Shown here: positions 41,244-50,463 of the stretch, in pieces
How positions within the stretch are numbered: the stretch's first letter is position 1
How the letters are laid out: each line of letters opens with the position of its first letter
Made by a program: the position numbers and the translations under genes
Source: Streptomyces lucensis JCM 4490
GTDB lineage: Bacteria; Actinomycetota; Actinomycetes; Streptomycetales; Streptomycetaceae
Direction of reading: 5' to 3'
NCBI RefSeq assembly: GCF_014650035.1
Contig: NZ_BMUE01000015.1
Location: forward strand, 1-64,000
Length of the DNA stretch: 64,000 bases
The notes under the pieces: model-generated
What the model was told of the DNA's origin: nothing
The model's input: the letters and a program-made list of their open reading frames with translations, nothing else
Databases searched by the model: none

Positions 41244-42222
41244 CGGCGGCCCTCCGTCCGCGTGAGGTGAACAGCAGGTACACGCCGGTCACGACCAGCA
41301 GGAAGAGCAGCAGCAGCACGGACATGGCCGAACCGGTGCCGAAGTTCCAGGTGACGAACGAGGCCTGGTAGATGTGCACGGAGATCAGGTCGGCGGACTC
41401 GGGGGCGGCCTTGCCGAACAGGACGTAGGGGGTGTTGAAGTCGTTGAACGTCCACAGGAACAGCACCAGGACCAGTACCTGGTTGACGGGGCGCAGCGAC
41501 GGCAGCGTGATGCGGCGGACCTGCTGCCAGATCCCGGCGCCGTCCAGCGCGGCGGCCTCGTACAGCTCCTTGGGGATGTTCTGCAGGCCGGCCATCACGA
41601 TGAGGAAGGCGAACGGCCAGCCCTTCCACACCGACACGGTCAGCAGGGCGTAGAAGCTGTTGTCGCCGATGAGCCAGAAGGAGGGCCTGTCGGTGAGGTG
41701 CAGCTGATCGTGCAGGACGTGGTTCACCAGGCCGTTGTCGTGCTGGAACATGAACACCCAGGTGATGACGGCGGTGTAGACGGGCAGCGCGTACGGCACG
41801 AGGAACAGGGCGCGCAGCAGGCCGCGGCCGCGGAAGGTGTCCTGCATGTAGATCGCGGCGGCCGTGCCGATCAGCCAGCACAGGGCGACCGACAGCAGCG
41901 TGAAGCCGACGGTGACGAAGAAGGAGTGCAGCAGGGCCTCGCCGACGGGGGCGTCGAAGTCCACCGACACCTTGTAGTTGCCGAGGCCCGACCAGGGGGC
42001 GGTCCCCCAGTCGCGGATGTAGAACTGGGTGAGTTCCTTGAAGCTCATCACGATGCCGATGACCATCGGCACCAGGTGGACGAGGAGTTCGAGCAGCAGG
42101 GCGGGCAGGAGCAGCAGGTAGGGCAGTCCGATGCGGCGGATCCGCCCGGTGCGGGGGCGTGGTTCGCGCGCCGCACCGGGGGACGTCTCGCGCACCGGCT
42201 CCTTCAGAGCGGTGGTCGTCAT
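41236..42222 (-). CDS. Sugar ABC transporter permease (MalF-like)
   Basis: 328 residues from ATG at 42222. A cytoplasmic N-terminal stretch of 30 residues precedes the first helix LPYLLLLPALLLELLVHLVP. The EAA loop is ELYEAAALDGAGIWQQVRRITLP (about 223-245). It follows the binding-protein gene by six bases. With the MalG-like subunit it forms the channel of an oligosaccharide importer, probably for beta-glucan fragments. Confidence 0.93.
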   Translation of the reverse strand: MTTTALKEPVRETSPGAAREPRPRTGRIRRIGLPYLLLLPALLLELLVHLVPMVIGIVMSFKELTQFYIRDWGTAPWSGLGNYKVSVDFDAPVGEALLHSFFVTVGFTLLSVALCWLIGTAAAIYMQDTFRGRGLLRALFLVPYALPVYTAVITWVFMFQHDNGLVNHVLHDQLHLTDRPSFWLIGDNSFYALLTVSVWKGWPFAFLIVMAGLQNIPKELYEAAALDGAGIWQQVRRITLPSLRPVNQVLVLVLFLWTFNDFNTPYVLFGKAAPESADLISVHIYQASFVTWNFGTGSAMSVLLLLFLLVVTGVYLLFTSRGRRAADA

Positions 42223-42227
42223 CGTGC

Positions 42228-43544
42228 TCAGGCCGCCGGCATCTGCTGCTGGGCCTTCTCCAGCTCGGCCTTGACGGAGTCGGTGGTCACCGCGCGTCCG
42301 GCGGCGGCGTCGGCGAACAGCTCCTTCACGGCCGTGCCCACCGCCGTCTCGAACTGCGACTCGGCGGCCACCTGCGGCAGCGCTGCCGCGCTGGTGGCGA
42401 GGGTCTGCTTCAGAACCACGGTGGCCGGGTCGCTGAACGCCGGGTCCTGCAGGGCGGCCTTGACCGGCGGGATGGTGGTGTAGGCCTTGTTGAGGATCTT
42501 CTGTTCCTCGTCGCTGGTCATGAACTTCACGAACTTCGCGGCGCCGTCGAGGTTGTGGCTGTTCCTGAACACGGCGATGTTGATGCCGGCGACCATGGAG
42601 TTGGTCTGGGCGCCGGTGCCGGGGGTGCCGGAGCGCACGGGGACGGGGGCGACGCCGTAGTCGTCCTCGCTCATGCCCTGGGACTTGAGGTTGGAGGCGG
42701 CGGTCTGCCACAGCAGCATGGCCTGCTTGCCCTTGGCGAAGTCGCTCACGGACTGGTTCTGCGCGTACTCGGCGTCGCCGGTGGGGATGACCTTGTCCTT
42801 GGCCATCAGGTCGACGTAGGCCTTGATCGCTTCGACCACCTTGGGGTTGGTGAAGTCGGGCTTGCCGTCGGCGGTGAAGAAGTCGGCGCCGTGCTGCTTG
42901 GCGAAGACGAAGACGTGGTGGATGTTCTCCGAGACGTTGGCGCCCTCGGCGCCGAGCACGGACTTGCCCTTCGCCTTGATCTTCCTGCCGTCGGCGACCA
43001 GCTCGTCCCAGGTGGCCGGGGGCTTGCCGATGCCGGCGTCGGCGAAGATCTTCTTGTTGTAGTAGAGGGCGTACGCCATCGAGTACAGCGGCACCGCGGC
43101 CGGGTCCTTGCCCTCGGCGCCGGTCGAGCCGAGGGCCGAGTCGACGAACCGGTCCCGGCCTCCGATCTTGCCGAAGTTCTTCGCGTCCCACGGCTGCAGG
43201 GCGCCCGTCGCCTGCAGGGAGGCGCTCCAGGTGTTGCCGATGTTCAGCACGTCCGGGCCCTGGCCGGAGGTGGTCGCGGTGAGGATGCGGTTGAGCAGGT
43301 CGGACCAGGGCACGACCTCCAGCTTGACCTTGATGCCGGTCCGCCGCTCGAACTTGTCGAGTTCGGGCTGGAGGACCTTCTTGTCGACGGAGATGCTGGC
43401 GCCCTGGTTGGAGGCCCAGTACGTGAGCGTCTTCGGTGAGTCGTTGGACCCGCTGCCGCTGGACGAACCGCCTCCGCAGGCCGTGGCCGCGAGGGCGAGA
43501 GACATGGTCACGGCGCCTACGGCCGCGGCTCGGATGCTGCGCAT
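42228..43544 (-). CDS. Extracytoplasmic sugar-binding lipoprotein
   Basis: 438 residues from ATG at 43544 (an earlier in-frame start at 43631 lies in the promoter). Signal with lipobox ATACGG (Cys near 23), then a Ser/Gly linker and KTLTYWASNQGASI, the usual start of CUT1-family binding proteins. Marks include VPWSDLLNRILTATTSGQGP and DVLNIGNTWSASLQ. The mature protein is tethered to the outer face of the membrane and delivers sugar to the permeases. The gene heads the operon 43544 to 38989 and is divergent from the ROK repressor. Confidence 0.93.
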   Translation of the reverse strand: MRSIRAAAVGAVTMSLALAATACGGGSSSGSGSNDSPKTLTYWASNQGASISVDKKVLQPELDKFERRTGIKVKLEVVPWSDLLNRILTATTSGQGPDVLNIGNTWSASLQATGALQPWDAKNFGKIGGRDRFVDSALGSTGAEGKDPAAVPLYSMAYALYYNKKIFADAGIGKPPATWDELVADGRKIKAKGKSVLGAEGANVSENIHHVFVFAKQHGADFFTADGKPDFTNPKVVEAIKAYVDLMAKDKVIPTGDAEYAQNQSVSDFAKGKQAMLLWQTAASNLKSQGMSEDDYGVAPVPVRSGTPGTGAQTNSMVAGINIAVFRNSHNLDGAAKFVKFMTSDEEQKILNKAYTTIPPVKAALQDPAFSDPATVVLKQTLATSAAALPQVAAESQFETAVGTAVKELFADAAAGRAVTTDSVKAELEKAQQQMPAA

Positions 43545-43634
43545 GGCTCCTGGTGTCCCTTTCCGGGAGTCGAGACCTGGAGGACCGCTCGCACGAGCCG
43601 ACACCCCGTCCGGCCCGCGAAGCCCCCTCATGGC

Positions 43635-43656
43635 TTAATTTAGGACGTGAGTTAAA
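43635..43656. promoter_or_regulatory. AT-rich imperfect dyad, candidate ROK operator
   Basis: An AT-rich 22-base element, TTAATTTA at 43635-43642 and GAGTTAAA at 43649-43656, stands out in the GC-rich gap between the binding-protein gene and the ROK gene. The outer TTAA/TTAA and TTTAA blocks form an imperfect inverted repeat, like the AT-rich sites used by NagC/Mlc-type ROK repressors. It lies about 90 bases before each gene start. Confidence 0.4.
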
Positions 43657-43739
43657 CCGCAAGAGAAACGAACGTCAAGGGATCCGGCAGCGGCGAACGG
43701 CCCGGCGGGCCGGAAAACCGCGGAGAACTGGGAGGCCAG

Positions 43740-45029
43740 GTGGCAGGGCTGAGCGGCCGCACGGTGCGTGACCTGCGGCGGGAGAGCCGGAGCGCCGTTC
43801 TGCAACGGTTGTATGTCGATGGGCCGATGAGCCGGCACGCGCTGGGTCCGGCGACCGGTCTGAGTTCGGGTTCCGTCAGCAACGTCGTGGCCGAACTCCT
43901 CGCCGACGGCCTGGTGGAGGAGGCGGGCGTGATCGGCGCGGAGGTCGGCCGGCCGCGCCGGCTGCTGCGGGTACGGGCGGACAGCGGGCGGCTGATCGGG
44001 GTGGACGTCGGCGAGACCCGGGTACGGGTGGAGCTGTTCGACCTGACACTGAGCGAACTCGCGCGGGTGGAACGGGCCCTGGGGCCGCGCGGCTACGAGG
44101 TCGACGCCGTCGTCGGCCACGTCGCGGACGGCATCGCGGAGGTGCTGCGGGCGGCCGCCCTCGCTCCCGGCGAACTGCTGGGCGTCGGCATCGGCGTGCC
44201 CGGCATCATCGAGCGTACCGGGGAGGAGGGCGCCGTCGTCCACGGTCAGACGATCGGCTGGGACACGGTGCCGCTGGAGCGGCTGCTCCGCCGCCGTGTC
44301 CGACTTCCGCTCCACGTACCGTACTTCATCGACAACGGCGCCAAGGCGCTGGGACAGGCGGAGATGTGGTTCGGCGCGGGGCGCGGGGCGCGCAACGCCG
44401 TGGTGGTGCTGTTCGGTTCGGGGGTGGGCGCCTGTGTGGTCACCGAGGAGGCGGCCCAGGGGCGGGCGGTGGAGTGGGGGCATCTGACCGTGCGGGTGGG
44501 CGGACGCCGGTGCCGGTGCGGGGCGCGCGGCTGCCTGGAGGCCTACGCGGGCGCGGAGTCGCTCGTGGCGCGCTGGCGGGAGGCGGGCGGGCGGCCGTCG
44601 GCCGGGGCTGGCGAGGAGCGGGCACTGGCCGAACTGCTGGCCGCGGCCCGCCCCGCCGACGGCCGCGGCCCCGATCCGGTGGCCGCGGCCGTCCTCAGCG
44701 AGACCGCCGCTTACCTCGGCGCCGGCCTGTCCGACCTGATCAACCTCTTCCAGCCCGAACGGGTCCTGGTCGGCGGCTGGGCGGGGCTCCAGCTCGGCGG
44801 CGCCTTCCTGGACCGGGTCCGCGAACACGCCCTCGCGCAGGCACTGCGCCACCCCGCGTCCCGGGTGGGCGTCGAGCTGGGCCTGCTCGGCCCGGAGGCG
44901 GTGACGGTGGGCGCGGCGGTGCTCCCCCTCGCCGAGTTCTTCGCCACGGGGGGCCGCCGCCCACGGCCCGCTCCGGAGCCGACGGCACCGCCGGCTTGGC
45001 GCACGGCGGTGGAGGGGCGGCTGGCGTGA
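43740..45029 (+). CDS. ROK-family transcriptional repressor
   Basis: 429 residues from GTG at 43740 (GGAGG just upstream). The N-terminal winged helix-turn-helix is MSRHALGPATGLSSGSVSNV (about 30-49). The ROK domain starts near residue 85 (LIGVDVGETRVRVEL) with the sugar-binding region WGHLTVRVGGRRCRCGARGC, which includes the CxCGxxGCxE zinc motif (ending CLEAY). It is divergent from the import operon and should repress it until a glucan-derived sugar is bound. Confidence 0.92.
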   Translation: MAGLSGRTVRDLRRESRSAVLQRLYVDGPMSRHALGPATGLSSGSVSNVVAELLADGLVEEAGVIGAEVGRPRRLLRVRADSGRLIGVDVGETRVRVELFDLTLSELARVERALGPRGYEVDAVVGHVADGIAEVLRAAALAPGELLGVGIGVPGIIERTGEEGAVVHGQTIGWDTVPLERLLRRRVRLPLHVPYFIDNGAKALGQAEMWFGAGRGARNAVVVLFGSGVGACVVTEEAAQGRAVEWGHLTVRVGGRRCRCGARGCLEAYAGAESLVARWREAGGRPSAGAGEERALAELLAAARPADGRGPDPVAAAVLSETAAYLGAGLSDLINLFQPERVLVGGWAGLQLGGAFLDRVREHALAQALRHPASRVGVELGLLGPEAVTVGAAVLPLAEFFATGGRRPRPAPEPTAPPAWRTAVEGRLA

Positions 45030-45635
45030 AGGGCAGGCGGTGGGTGACGGGCCGCGCCCGAGCCGACGGCGCCGCCTGCCCGGCGGGGCTCCCGACGCGG
45101 CCCGTACGAGCGCGCACGCCCCGGTCGTTCTCGTACCGGTAGCCGTTCGGCGCCGGGTGCCGTGGCCCCGGACCGCGCACGTGCCGACGCCGGGCCCCGG
45201 CGGGCTGCCTGGCCGGTCACGCAACCGGCCGACGCCCGGGCGCGACAGCCCATGAACGCAGCGCGCCTGCCCACACCGGACGGTCAGCCCACCGGTTGGG
45301 CAGCCCGCTGGCCGGCGCCCACGCCCACACCGGACACGGAGCCCACCGGACCGGCAGCCCGCCGACGGCGTGCACAGCGGGCTGCCGAACCGGTCACCCA
45401 GCCGACCGGCGCCACACGCGGGAGCGCCCCAGCTCGAAGGCCCACCCGATGCCCGGCGCGGCAACCCAGCAGCCCGGCACACACGCCCACACCGGACGCG
45501 GAGCCCACCGGATGGGCAACCCGCCGGCAGCGGGCCCGCCGGGCCGGTGCCGGCCGGTGCCACGGGGCTGCTGGGGCGGTCGGGGATCTGACCGCCCCAG
45601 CCGGGCACCGGGCCGGCGACCGTGCCGCCGCCGGG
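45030..45635. other. Repeat-containing low-complexity intergenic region
   Basis: 606 bases between the ROK and EF-G-like genes. It is C-rich and holds imperfect repeats (see 45270-45526). Long open frames cross it on both strands but none has a ribosome site or recognisable protein features; they are by-products of the base composition. No promoter or RNA gene is recognised. Confidence 0.5.
45270..45526. repeat. Three copies of a ~41-base imperfect repeat
   Basis: Copies begin at 45270, 45324 and 45486. Each starts CCCACACCGGAC, continues with a variable CGGAGCCCACCGG-type block and ends in GGCARCCCGCYG. Spacing between copies is irregular (54 and 162 bases). A further weak partial copy may exist near 45446. 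The role is unknown. Confidence 0.55.
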
Positions 45636-47693
45636 TTACCGGGCCGGCGTCCCGGCCGGTGCCGGTGCGTAGCCGGCGGGGTGCGTGGTGAAGGTGCCCC
45701 TGCCCTGGGTGCGGCTGCGCAGGCGGGTCGCGTAGCCGAACAGTTCCGCCAGCGGCACGGTCGCCGTCACCACGGCCGAGCCGCCCCGCGTCCCGGAGCC
45801 GCCCACGCGCCCGCGCCGTGCGGCCAGGTCGCCGAGGACGCCGCCGACCGCGTCCTGCGGCACGGTGACCGTGACCTCGGCGACCGGTTCCAGCAGGACC
45901 GTCCCGCAGGCGCGCAGAGCCTCTCGGAGACCGAAGCGGCCGGCGGTGCGGAACGCCGTGTCGGAGGAGTCCTTCACGTGGGTGGAGCCGTCCGTGAGCG
46001 TGACCCGCAGACCGGTCACCGGGTGCCCGCCCAGCGGCCCGTCGGCGAGGGCGTCCCGGCACCCGGCCTCCACCGCGCGCACGTACTCCTGCGGCACCCG
46101 GCCACCGACCACGGCGGACCGGAACTCGAACCCGGTGACGCCCGGTTCGGTGCCCAGCGGTTCGACGTCGAGCACGACGTGGGCGAACTGTCCGGCGCCG
46201 CCGTCCTGTTTGACGTGCCGGTACACGAACCCGCTCACCCCGGTCACGACGGTCTCCCGGTAGGCGACCCGGGGGCGGCCCACGGTGACCTCCGGTCCCC
46301 CGTCACGCCGGATCTTCTCCACCGCGACCTCCAGGTGCAGTTCTCCGCGCCCGGACAGCACGGTCTGTCCCGTCTCGGCGTCGGTGCGGACCACCAGCGA
46401 GGGGTCCTCCTCCACGAGCCGCGCCAGCGCCGCCGCGAGCCGGCCGGTGTCCGTCCCGCGCCGCGCCTCCACCGCCACGGACACCACGGGCTCGGCGGCC
46501 ACGGGCGGCTCCAGCAGCAGCGGAGCGCCGGGGTCGCACAGCGTGGAGCCCGGCCGGGCCGACTTCACGCCCGCGAGCGCGACGATGTCACCGGCGACCG
46601 CCCGGTCCAGCGGCACGTGCCGGTCCGCCATGACCCGCAGGATCCGCGCCACACGCTCGCCGCGCCCGGTACCCGGGTCCCACACGGTGTCCCCCTTCTC
46701 GATCGTTCCGGAGTAGACGCGTACGTAGCTCAGCCGTCCGGTGGCACTCGCGTGCACCTTGAACACCAGCCCCGCGAACGGCTCTTCGGGGTCGGCGGCC
46801 CGCCGCTGCGCGGCGCCCGCGTGGACACCGCGGACCCCGGGCAGGTCCGACGGCGACGGCAGGTAGGCCACCACCGCGTCCAGCAGGGGCTCGATGCCGC
46901 GGTTGCGGTACGCGGACCCGCACAGGACGACCACGCCGTCGCCGCTGCGGGTGAGGTCGCGCAGCGTGGCGGTCAGGGTGGCCGCGGACAGCGTCTCGCG
47001 GTCGCAGAACTCCTCCAGGGCCGCCGGGTGCAGTTCCGCCACCGCCTCCTCCAGGGCGCGACGCCGCCGCAGCGCCTGCTCCCGCAGCGCCTCGGGCACC
47101 GGCCCCTCCACGGCCGTACCGGCGCCGTCCGCCCAGACCAGGGAACGCATGCGGACCAGGTCCACCACGCCCACGAATCCGTCCTCGGCGCCGATGGGCA
47201 ACTGGACGACGAGCGGCGCCGGATGCAGCCGTTCGCGGATCGAGTCGACGGCCCGGTCGAGGTCGGCGCCCGCACGGTCGAGCTTGTTGACGAACGCGAT
47301 CCTCGGCACGCCGTGCCGGTCGGCCTGCCGCCACACGGACTCGCTCTGCGGCTCGACCCCGGCCACGGCGTCGAACACGGCGACGGCCCCGTCGAGGACG
47401 CGCAGCGAGCGCTCGACCTCGTCGGCGAAGTCGACGTGGCCGGGGGTGTCGATGAGATTGACGCGATGGCCGTCCCAGGCGCAGCTCACCGCGGCGGCGA
47501 AGATGGTGATGCCGCGGTCGCGTTCCTGCGGATCGAAGTCGGTGACGGTGGTGCCGTCGTGCACCTCGCCCCGCTTGTGGGTGGTGCCGGTCGCGTACAG
47601 GATGCGCTCGGTGACGGTGGTCTTGCCGGCGTCGACGTGGGCGAGGATGCCGAGGTTGCGGACGGTCGTGAGGGTGTTGAGGCTGGTGCGCAC
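45636..47693 (-). CDS. Elongation factor G paralogue (FusB/EF-G2-like GTPase)
   Basis: 685 residues from GTG at 47693 (GAAAGG upstream); a longer frame to 47759 adds 22 Arg-rich residues. All GTPase motifs are present: G1 AHVDAGKTT, G2 RGITI, G3 DTPGH, G4 NKLD and G5 GSA. Domains II-V follow, ending with GYATRLRSRTQGRGTFTTHPAGYA, the EF-G domain V end. The sequence is clearly different from housekeeping EF-G (for example FDPQERDRGITI). Genes of this type are extra copies in Streptomyces; possible roles are ribosome recycling, growth-phase-specific translation, or ribosome protection. The gene stands alone, with no ribosomal-protein operon nearby. Confidence 0.9.
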   Translation of the reverse strand: MRTSLNTLTTVRNLGILAHVDAGKTTVTERILYATGTTHKRGEVHDGTTVTDFDPQERDRGITIFAAAVSCAWDGHRVNLIDTPGHVDFADEVERSLRVLDGAVAVFDAVAGVEPQSESVWRQADRHGVPRIAFVNKLDRAGADLDRAVDSIRERLHPAPLVVQLPIGAEDGFVGVVDLVRMRSLVWADGAGTAVEGPVPEALREQALRRRRALEEAVAELHPAALEEFCDRETLSAATLTATLRDLTRSGDGVVVLCGSAYRNRGIEPLLDAVVAYLPSPSDLPGVRGVHAGAAQRRAADPEEPFAGLVFKVHASATGRLSYVRVYSGTIEKGDTVWDPGTGRGERVARILRVMADRHVPLDRAVAGDIVALAGVKSARPGSTLCDPGAPLLLEPPVAAEPVVSVAVEARRGTDTGRLAAALARLVEEDPSLVVRTDAETGQTVLSGRGELHLEVAVEKIRRDGGPEVTVGRPRVAYRETVVTGVSGFVYRHVKQDGGAGQFAHVVLDVEPLGTEPGVTGFEFRSAVVGGRVPQEYVRAVEAGCRDALADGPLGGHPVTGLRVTLTDGSTHVKDSSDTAFRTAGRFGLREALRACGTVLLEPVAEVTVTVPQDAVGGVLGDLAARRGRVGGSGTRGGSAVVTATVPLAELFGYATRLRSRTQGRGTFTTHPAGYAPAPAGTPAR

Positions 47694-48151
47694 GGCCCGG
47701 TGCCTTTCGGGTGTGTTCCTGGAGAGGGCTGCGCGATCTCCCGTACGCCGGGCGGGCATGACGGTACGGCGAAGTCCGGGCCTGTGCCGGACGGAAGCCG
47801 CCGGCAGCGTGGGCTGCCGGGTGTCAGCGGGGCGTCACGGGCATCCGGTGCCGGCCGCGCAGCGGGCACCGGGCGGCCGAGGACACCAGAATCACCTCGG
47901 TCCGCGACGGGGGAACGACGACGGCGGTACGGTCACGCACGGCCCGGCTCCCCTCGGCTCTCACCAACTCGACGGATCGCGCCGCCGTTCATGCCGGTGC
48001 GGCGGGCGACGCATGAGCGAGTGTAGGAGCGGGGCCTGACGGCGCATACTGATTTTCCTCTCACGCCGCTCGCCACGGCGGGCACTACACTCCGACTCGG
48101 GGGAAGCGGCGGCCTCCGCCCGCCCACGGGAGCGCCGACGAGGAGGACGCC
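47694..48151. other. Divergent intergenic region between EF-G paralogue and AraC regulator
   Basis: 458 bases. A short hairpin CCGAGG/CCTCGG lies at 47877-47900. TACACT at 48086-48091 is a possible -10 for the AraC gene, and AGGAGG at 48141-48146 is its ribosome site. The stretch 48040-48060 is AT-richer. No gene is supported. Confidence 0.45.
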
Positions 48152-48952
48152 TTGGACACCACCCCGGCCCACTCCCCGACGCCGGCCCGGCCCGCCCCCC
48201 AGTGGCACGGAGCGGCGAGCGCCTCCGCCGGTCTGCTGGCGTTCAGCGGCCGGATCGGCGGCGCCGCGCCGCACGCGCACGCCGCCGTCCAGGTGCTGCT
48301 GCTCGCCTCCGGCGGGGTCACGCTGGTCGATCCCGCGGGCCACGCGCAGGAGGCCCGCAGCGCGATCATCCCGGCGGGCGTCCCTCACGAACTGCGTGCC
48401 TCGGTCGACGCCGGTGGTCTGGTGGCCTACCTCGACCCGGCGGGACCCGCCGGGCGCGCCGCCGACGCCCTGTTGCGCGCGACCGGCCTGGATCCCGCCA
48501 CGGCACGGGCCTGGCGCGCCGCCGCCCAGGCCCTGCCCGGCGTCCGCACCGTGGACGAACTGGTGGGTGTCCTGCACACGCCGCCCGCCCCGCTCGGCAC
48601 GCTGCCCGAGCCGCTGCGGCAGGCGCTGGCGCTGGCGCCGCGGCTCATCGACGGACCGCTGCTGCTGGGTGAACTCGCCGGGCGCGTCGGCCTGTCGGCC
48701 AGCCGGCTGGGTCATCTGTTCGCCGAGCACCTGCGCCTGCCGTACCCCGCCTGGCGGCGCTGGGCGCGGCTGCTGCACGCCCTGGAGTCGGTGCAGTCGG
48801 GCGCGTCCCTCACCACCGCCGCGCACGCCGCCGGATTCACCGACTCCGCGCACCTGACCCGCGCCTGCCGCGCCATGTTCGGCATCCCCCCGAGCGAGGC
48901 CCTGGCGGCCACCGGCCTCCCGCCGACCCGCCCGGCACCGGCGGCACGGTAG
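48152..48952 (+). CDS. AraC-family transcriptional regulator
   Basis: 266 residues from TTG at 48152, five bases after AGGAGG. The N-terminal cupin-like domain contains PHAHAAVQVLLLASGG and IIPAGVPHELRAS. The C-terminal double helix-turn-helix has LLLGELAGRVGLSASRLGHLF and, in the second, ASLTTAAHAAGFTDSAHLTRAC followed by FGIPPSE, the AraC signature. The regulated gene is not evident; the divergent EF-G paralogue and the downstream hydroxylase operon are both possible. Confidence 0.9.
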   Translation: MDTTPAHSPTPARPAPQWHGAASASAGLLAFSGRIGGAAPHAHAAVQVLLLASGGVTLVDPAGHAQEARSAIIPAGVPHELRASVDAGGLVAYLDPAGPAGRAADALLRATGLDPATARAWRAAAQALPGVRTVDELVGVLHTPPAPLGTLPEPLRQALALAPRLIDGPLLLGELAGRVGLSASRLGHLFAEHLRLPYPAWRRWARLLHALESVQSGASLTTAAHAAGFTDSAHLTRACRAMFGIPPSEALAATGLPPTRPAPAAR

Positions 48953-49398
48953 GACACCGGGGTCCCGGTAGGACCCCGGTCCCTGCGGTCCCGAACCCCG
49001 GCAGCCCCCTCACCCTGGCCGCACCCCGACCCCGGAAGCACCCCGGCCTCGGAAGCACCCCGACCACGACCCACGCCGACCCCGGAAGTACCCCGACCTC
49101 GGCCGTACCCAAACCCCGCGACCCCGATCGCGGCAGGACCCCAGCTCACGGCCGGGCCCCGGAAACGGTCGGCGTCACGGTCCGGCAAGGCGACCGCCTC
49201 GCAACCCCGACCCACGAACCCTGAAGGGCGACCGCCCCGCACCCCCGGCGCCCGCCCCGCAATGCCGGAAGGCATCCACCCCACTCCCCGGCCAGCACCC
49301 GACCCACAACGCCGGAAAGCGCACCCCCGGCACTCCACCCGCGCGGCCAGCGGATCCGTACAAGCCCCGGACCGTACGGGCGGGTCACGCTGGGGTCC
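48953..49398. other. C-rich low-complexity intergenic region
   Basis: 446 bases without a gene. The part 49021-49110 repeats variants of CACCCCGACCCCGGAAG four or five times at irregular spacing. A very long antisense open frame passes through it only because the base composition excludes stops. Nothing else is recognised. Confidence 0.5.
49021..49110. repeat. Degenerate C-rich tandem repeat (CACCCCGACCCCGGAAG-like)
   Basis: Variants of the motif occur at about 49023, 49039, 49055, 49076 and 49093 with lengths between 16 and 21 bases. They are imperfect and probably arose by slippage. No protein-binding or RNA role is evident. Confidence 0.5.
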
Positions 49399-50346
49399 AT
49401 GAGCACCGACTCCCCCCACCCCGTCATGCTCCTCGCCCCCCACGGGCCACTGGCCGCGGCCGCCCGCTACGGCTACGCCCCGCTCATGCTGATCGGCGTC
49501 AACGGCGCCGCCCTCGCCCTGATCGCCGCCGGTGCGGCCAAGGCCTGGCTGCTGGTCCTCCTCGCGGGCGCCGTCTGCCTGTCGTTCGCCGTCGAGCATC
49601 TGATCCCCTACGCCGGCGAGTGGAACGGCAGCCATGACGACGCGGGCCGTGACGCCGCCCACGCCCTGGTCAACGAGGGCTTGCTGCTGGCCAGTCTGGC
49701 CGTGGTGCCGCTTCTGTCGGCGCTGGTCCCGTGGGCCGGCGTCTGGCCGGCCTCCTGGCCCTTCCCGGCGCAGGTGCTCCTCGCGGTCCTCGTCGCCGAC
49801 CTCGGCATCACGCTGGTGCACTACGCCAGCCACAAGGTCGGCGCGCTGTGGCGCTTCCACGCCGTCCACCACTCGGTCAAGCGCTTCTACGGGCTCAACG
49901 GGCTGATGAAGCACCCACTGCACCAGACCGTGGAGACCGCGGCCGGATTCACCCCGCTGCTGCTGGCCGGGCTGCCGGTCGAGGTGGCCACCGGCGCCAC
50001 CCTGGCCACCGCCGTCCAGTTGCTGCTGCAGCACTCCAACGCCGACTACCGCGTCGGCCGCCTGAAGTACGTGCTCGCTCTCAACGAGGGACACCGCTTC
50101 CACCACCTGAAGTGGGCGGGCGTCGGTGACGTCAACTTCGGCCTGTTCACCCTGGTCTGGGACCACCTGCTCGGCACCTTCTCCTACACGCCCGCCCGCC
50201 GCTTCTCCTCCGACGACCTGGGCATGGCGGCCAAGCCGCACTACCCGACGGCCTACCTGGCCCAGCTGGCCGAGCCGTTCAGGTCCTCCGGCGCCTGCCA
50301 CTTGCCGGCGGGACGGAAGTCCGCGCCGCTCGCGCCGGATTCTTAA
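49399..50346 (+). CDS. Fatty-acid-hydroxylase / sterol-desaturase-type membrane diiron enzyme
   Basis: 315 residues from ATG at 49399. Four or five membrane helices surround the eight-histidine diiron pattern: HYASHK, RFHAVHHSVKRF, and later NEGHRFHHLKW; HPLHQT and QHSN supply further His. This is the ERG3/sterol-desaturase superfamily, which hydroxylates or desaturates lipids, sterols or carotenoids in the membrane. Two downstream genes on the same strand encode an MFS exporter and a GT1 glycosyltransferase, suggesting a small lipid-modification and export set. Confidence 0.88.
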   Translation: MSTDSPHPVMLLAPHGPLAAAARYGYAPLMLIGVNGAALALIAAGAAKAWLLVLLAGAVCLSFAVEHLIPYAGEWNGSHDDAGRDAAHALVNEGLLLASLAVVPLLSALVPWAGVWPASWPFPAQVLLAVLVADLGITLVHYASHKVGALWRFHAVHHSVKRFYGLNGLMKHPLHQTVETAAGFTPLLLAGLPVEVATGATLATAVQLLLQHSNADYRVGRLKYVLALNEGHRFHHLKWAGVGDVNFGLFTLVWDHLLGTFSYTPARRFSSDDLGMAAKPHYPTAYLAQLAEPFRSSGACHLPAGRKSAPLAPDS

Positions 50347-50463
50347 CACTCTCCTGCAACCGGCTTTGGCTGCCGCTGCCGGTCGGCTTCCTAGGGTCGG
50401 CCTTGCGCACCTGCCCACGTCACGTCCGGTCTCCTCACCCCGTCCCCCCTCGGAGTTCCTGAG

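Noticed and set aside
45162..48026. A 954-codon plus-strand frame with PTPD-xx-PTG repeats
   Set aside because: Most of it is antisense to the EF-G paralogue, and the repeat part has no ribosome site or recognisable domain; the DNA repeats are reported instead.
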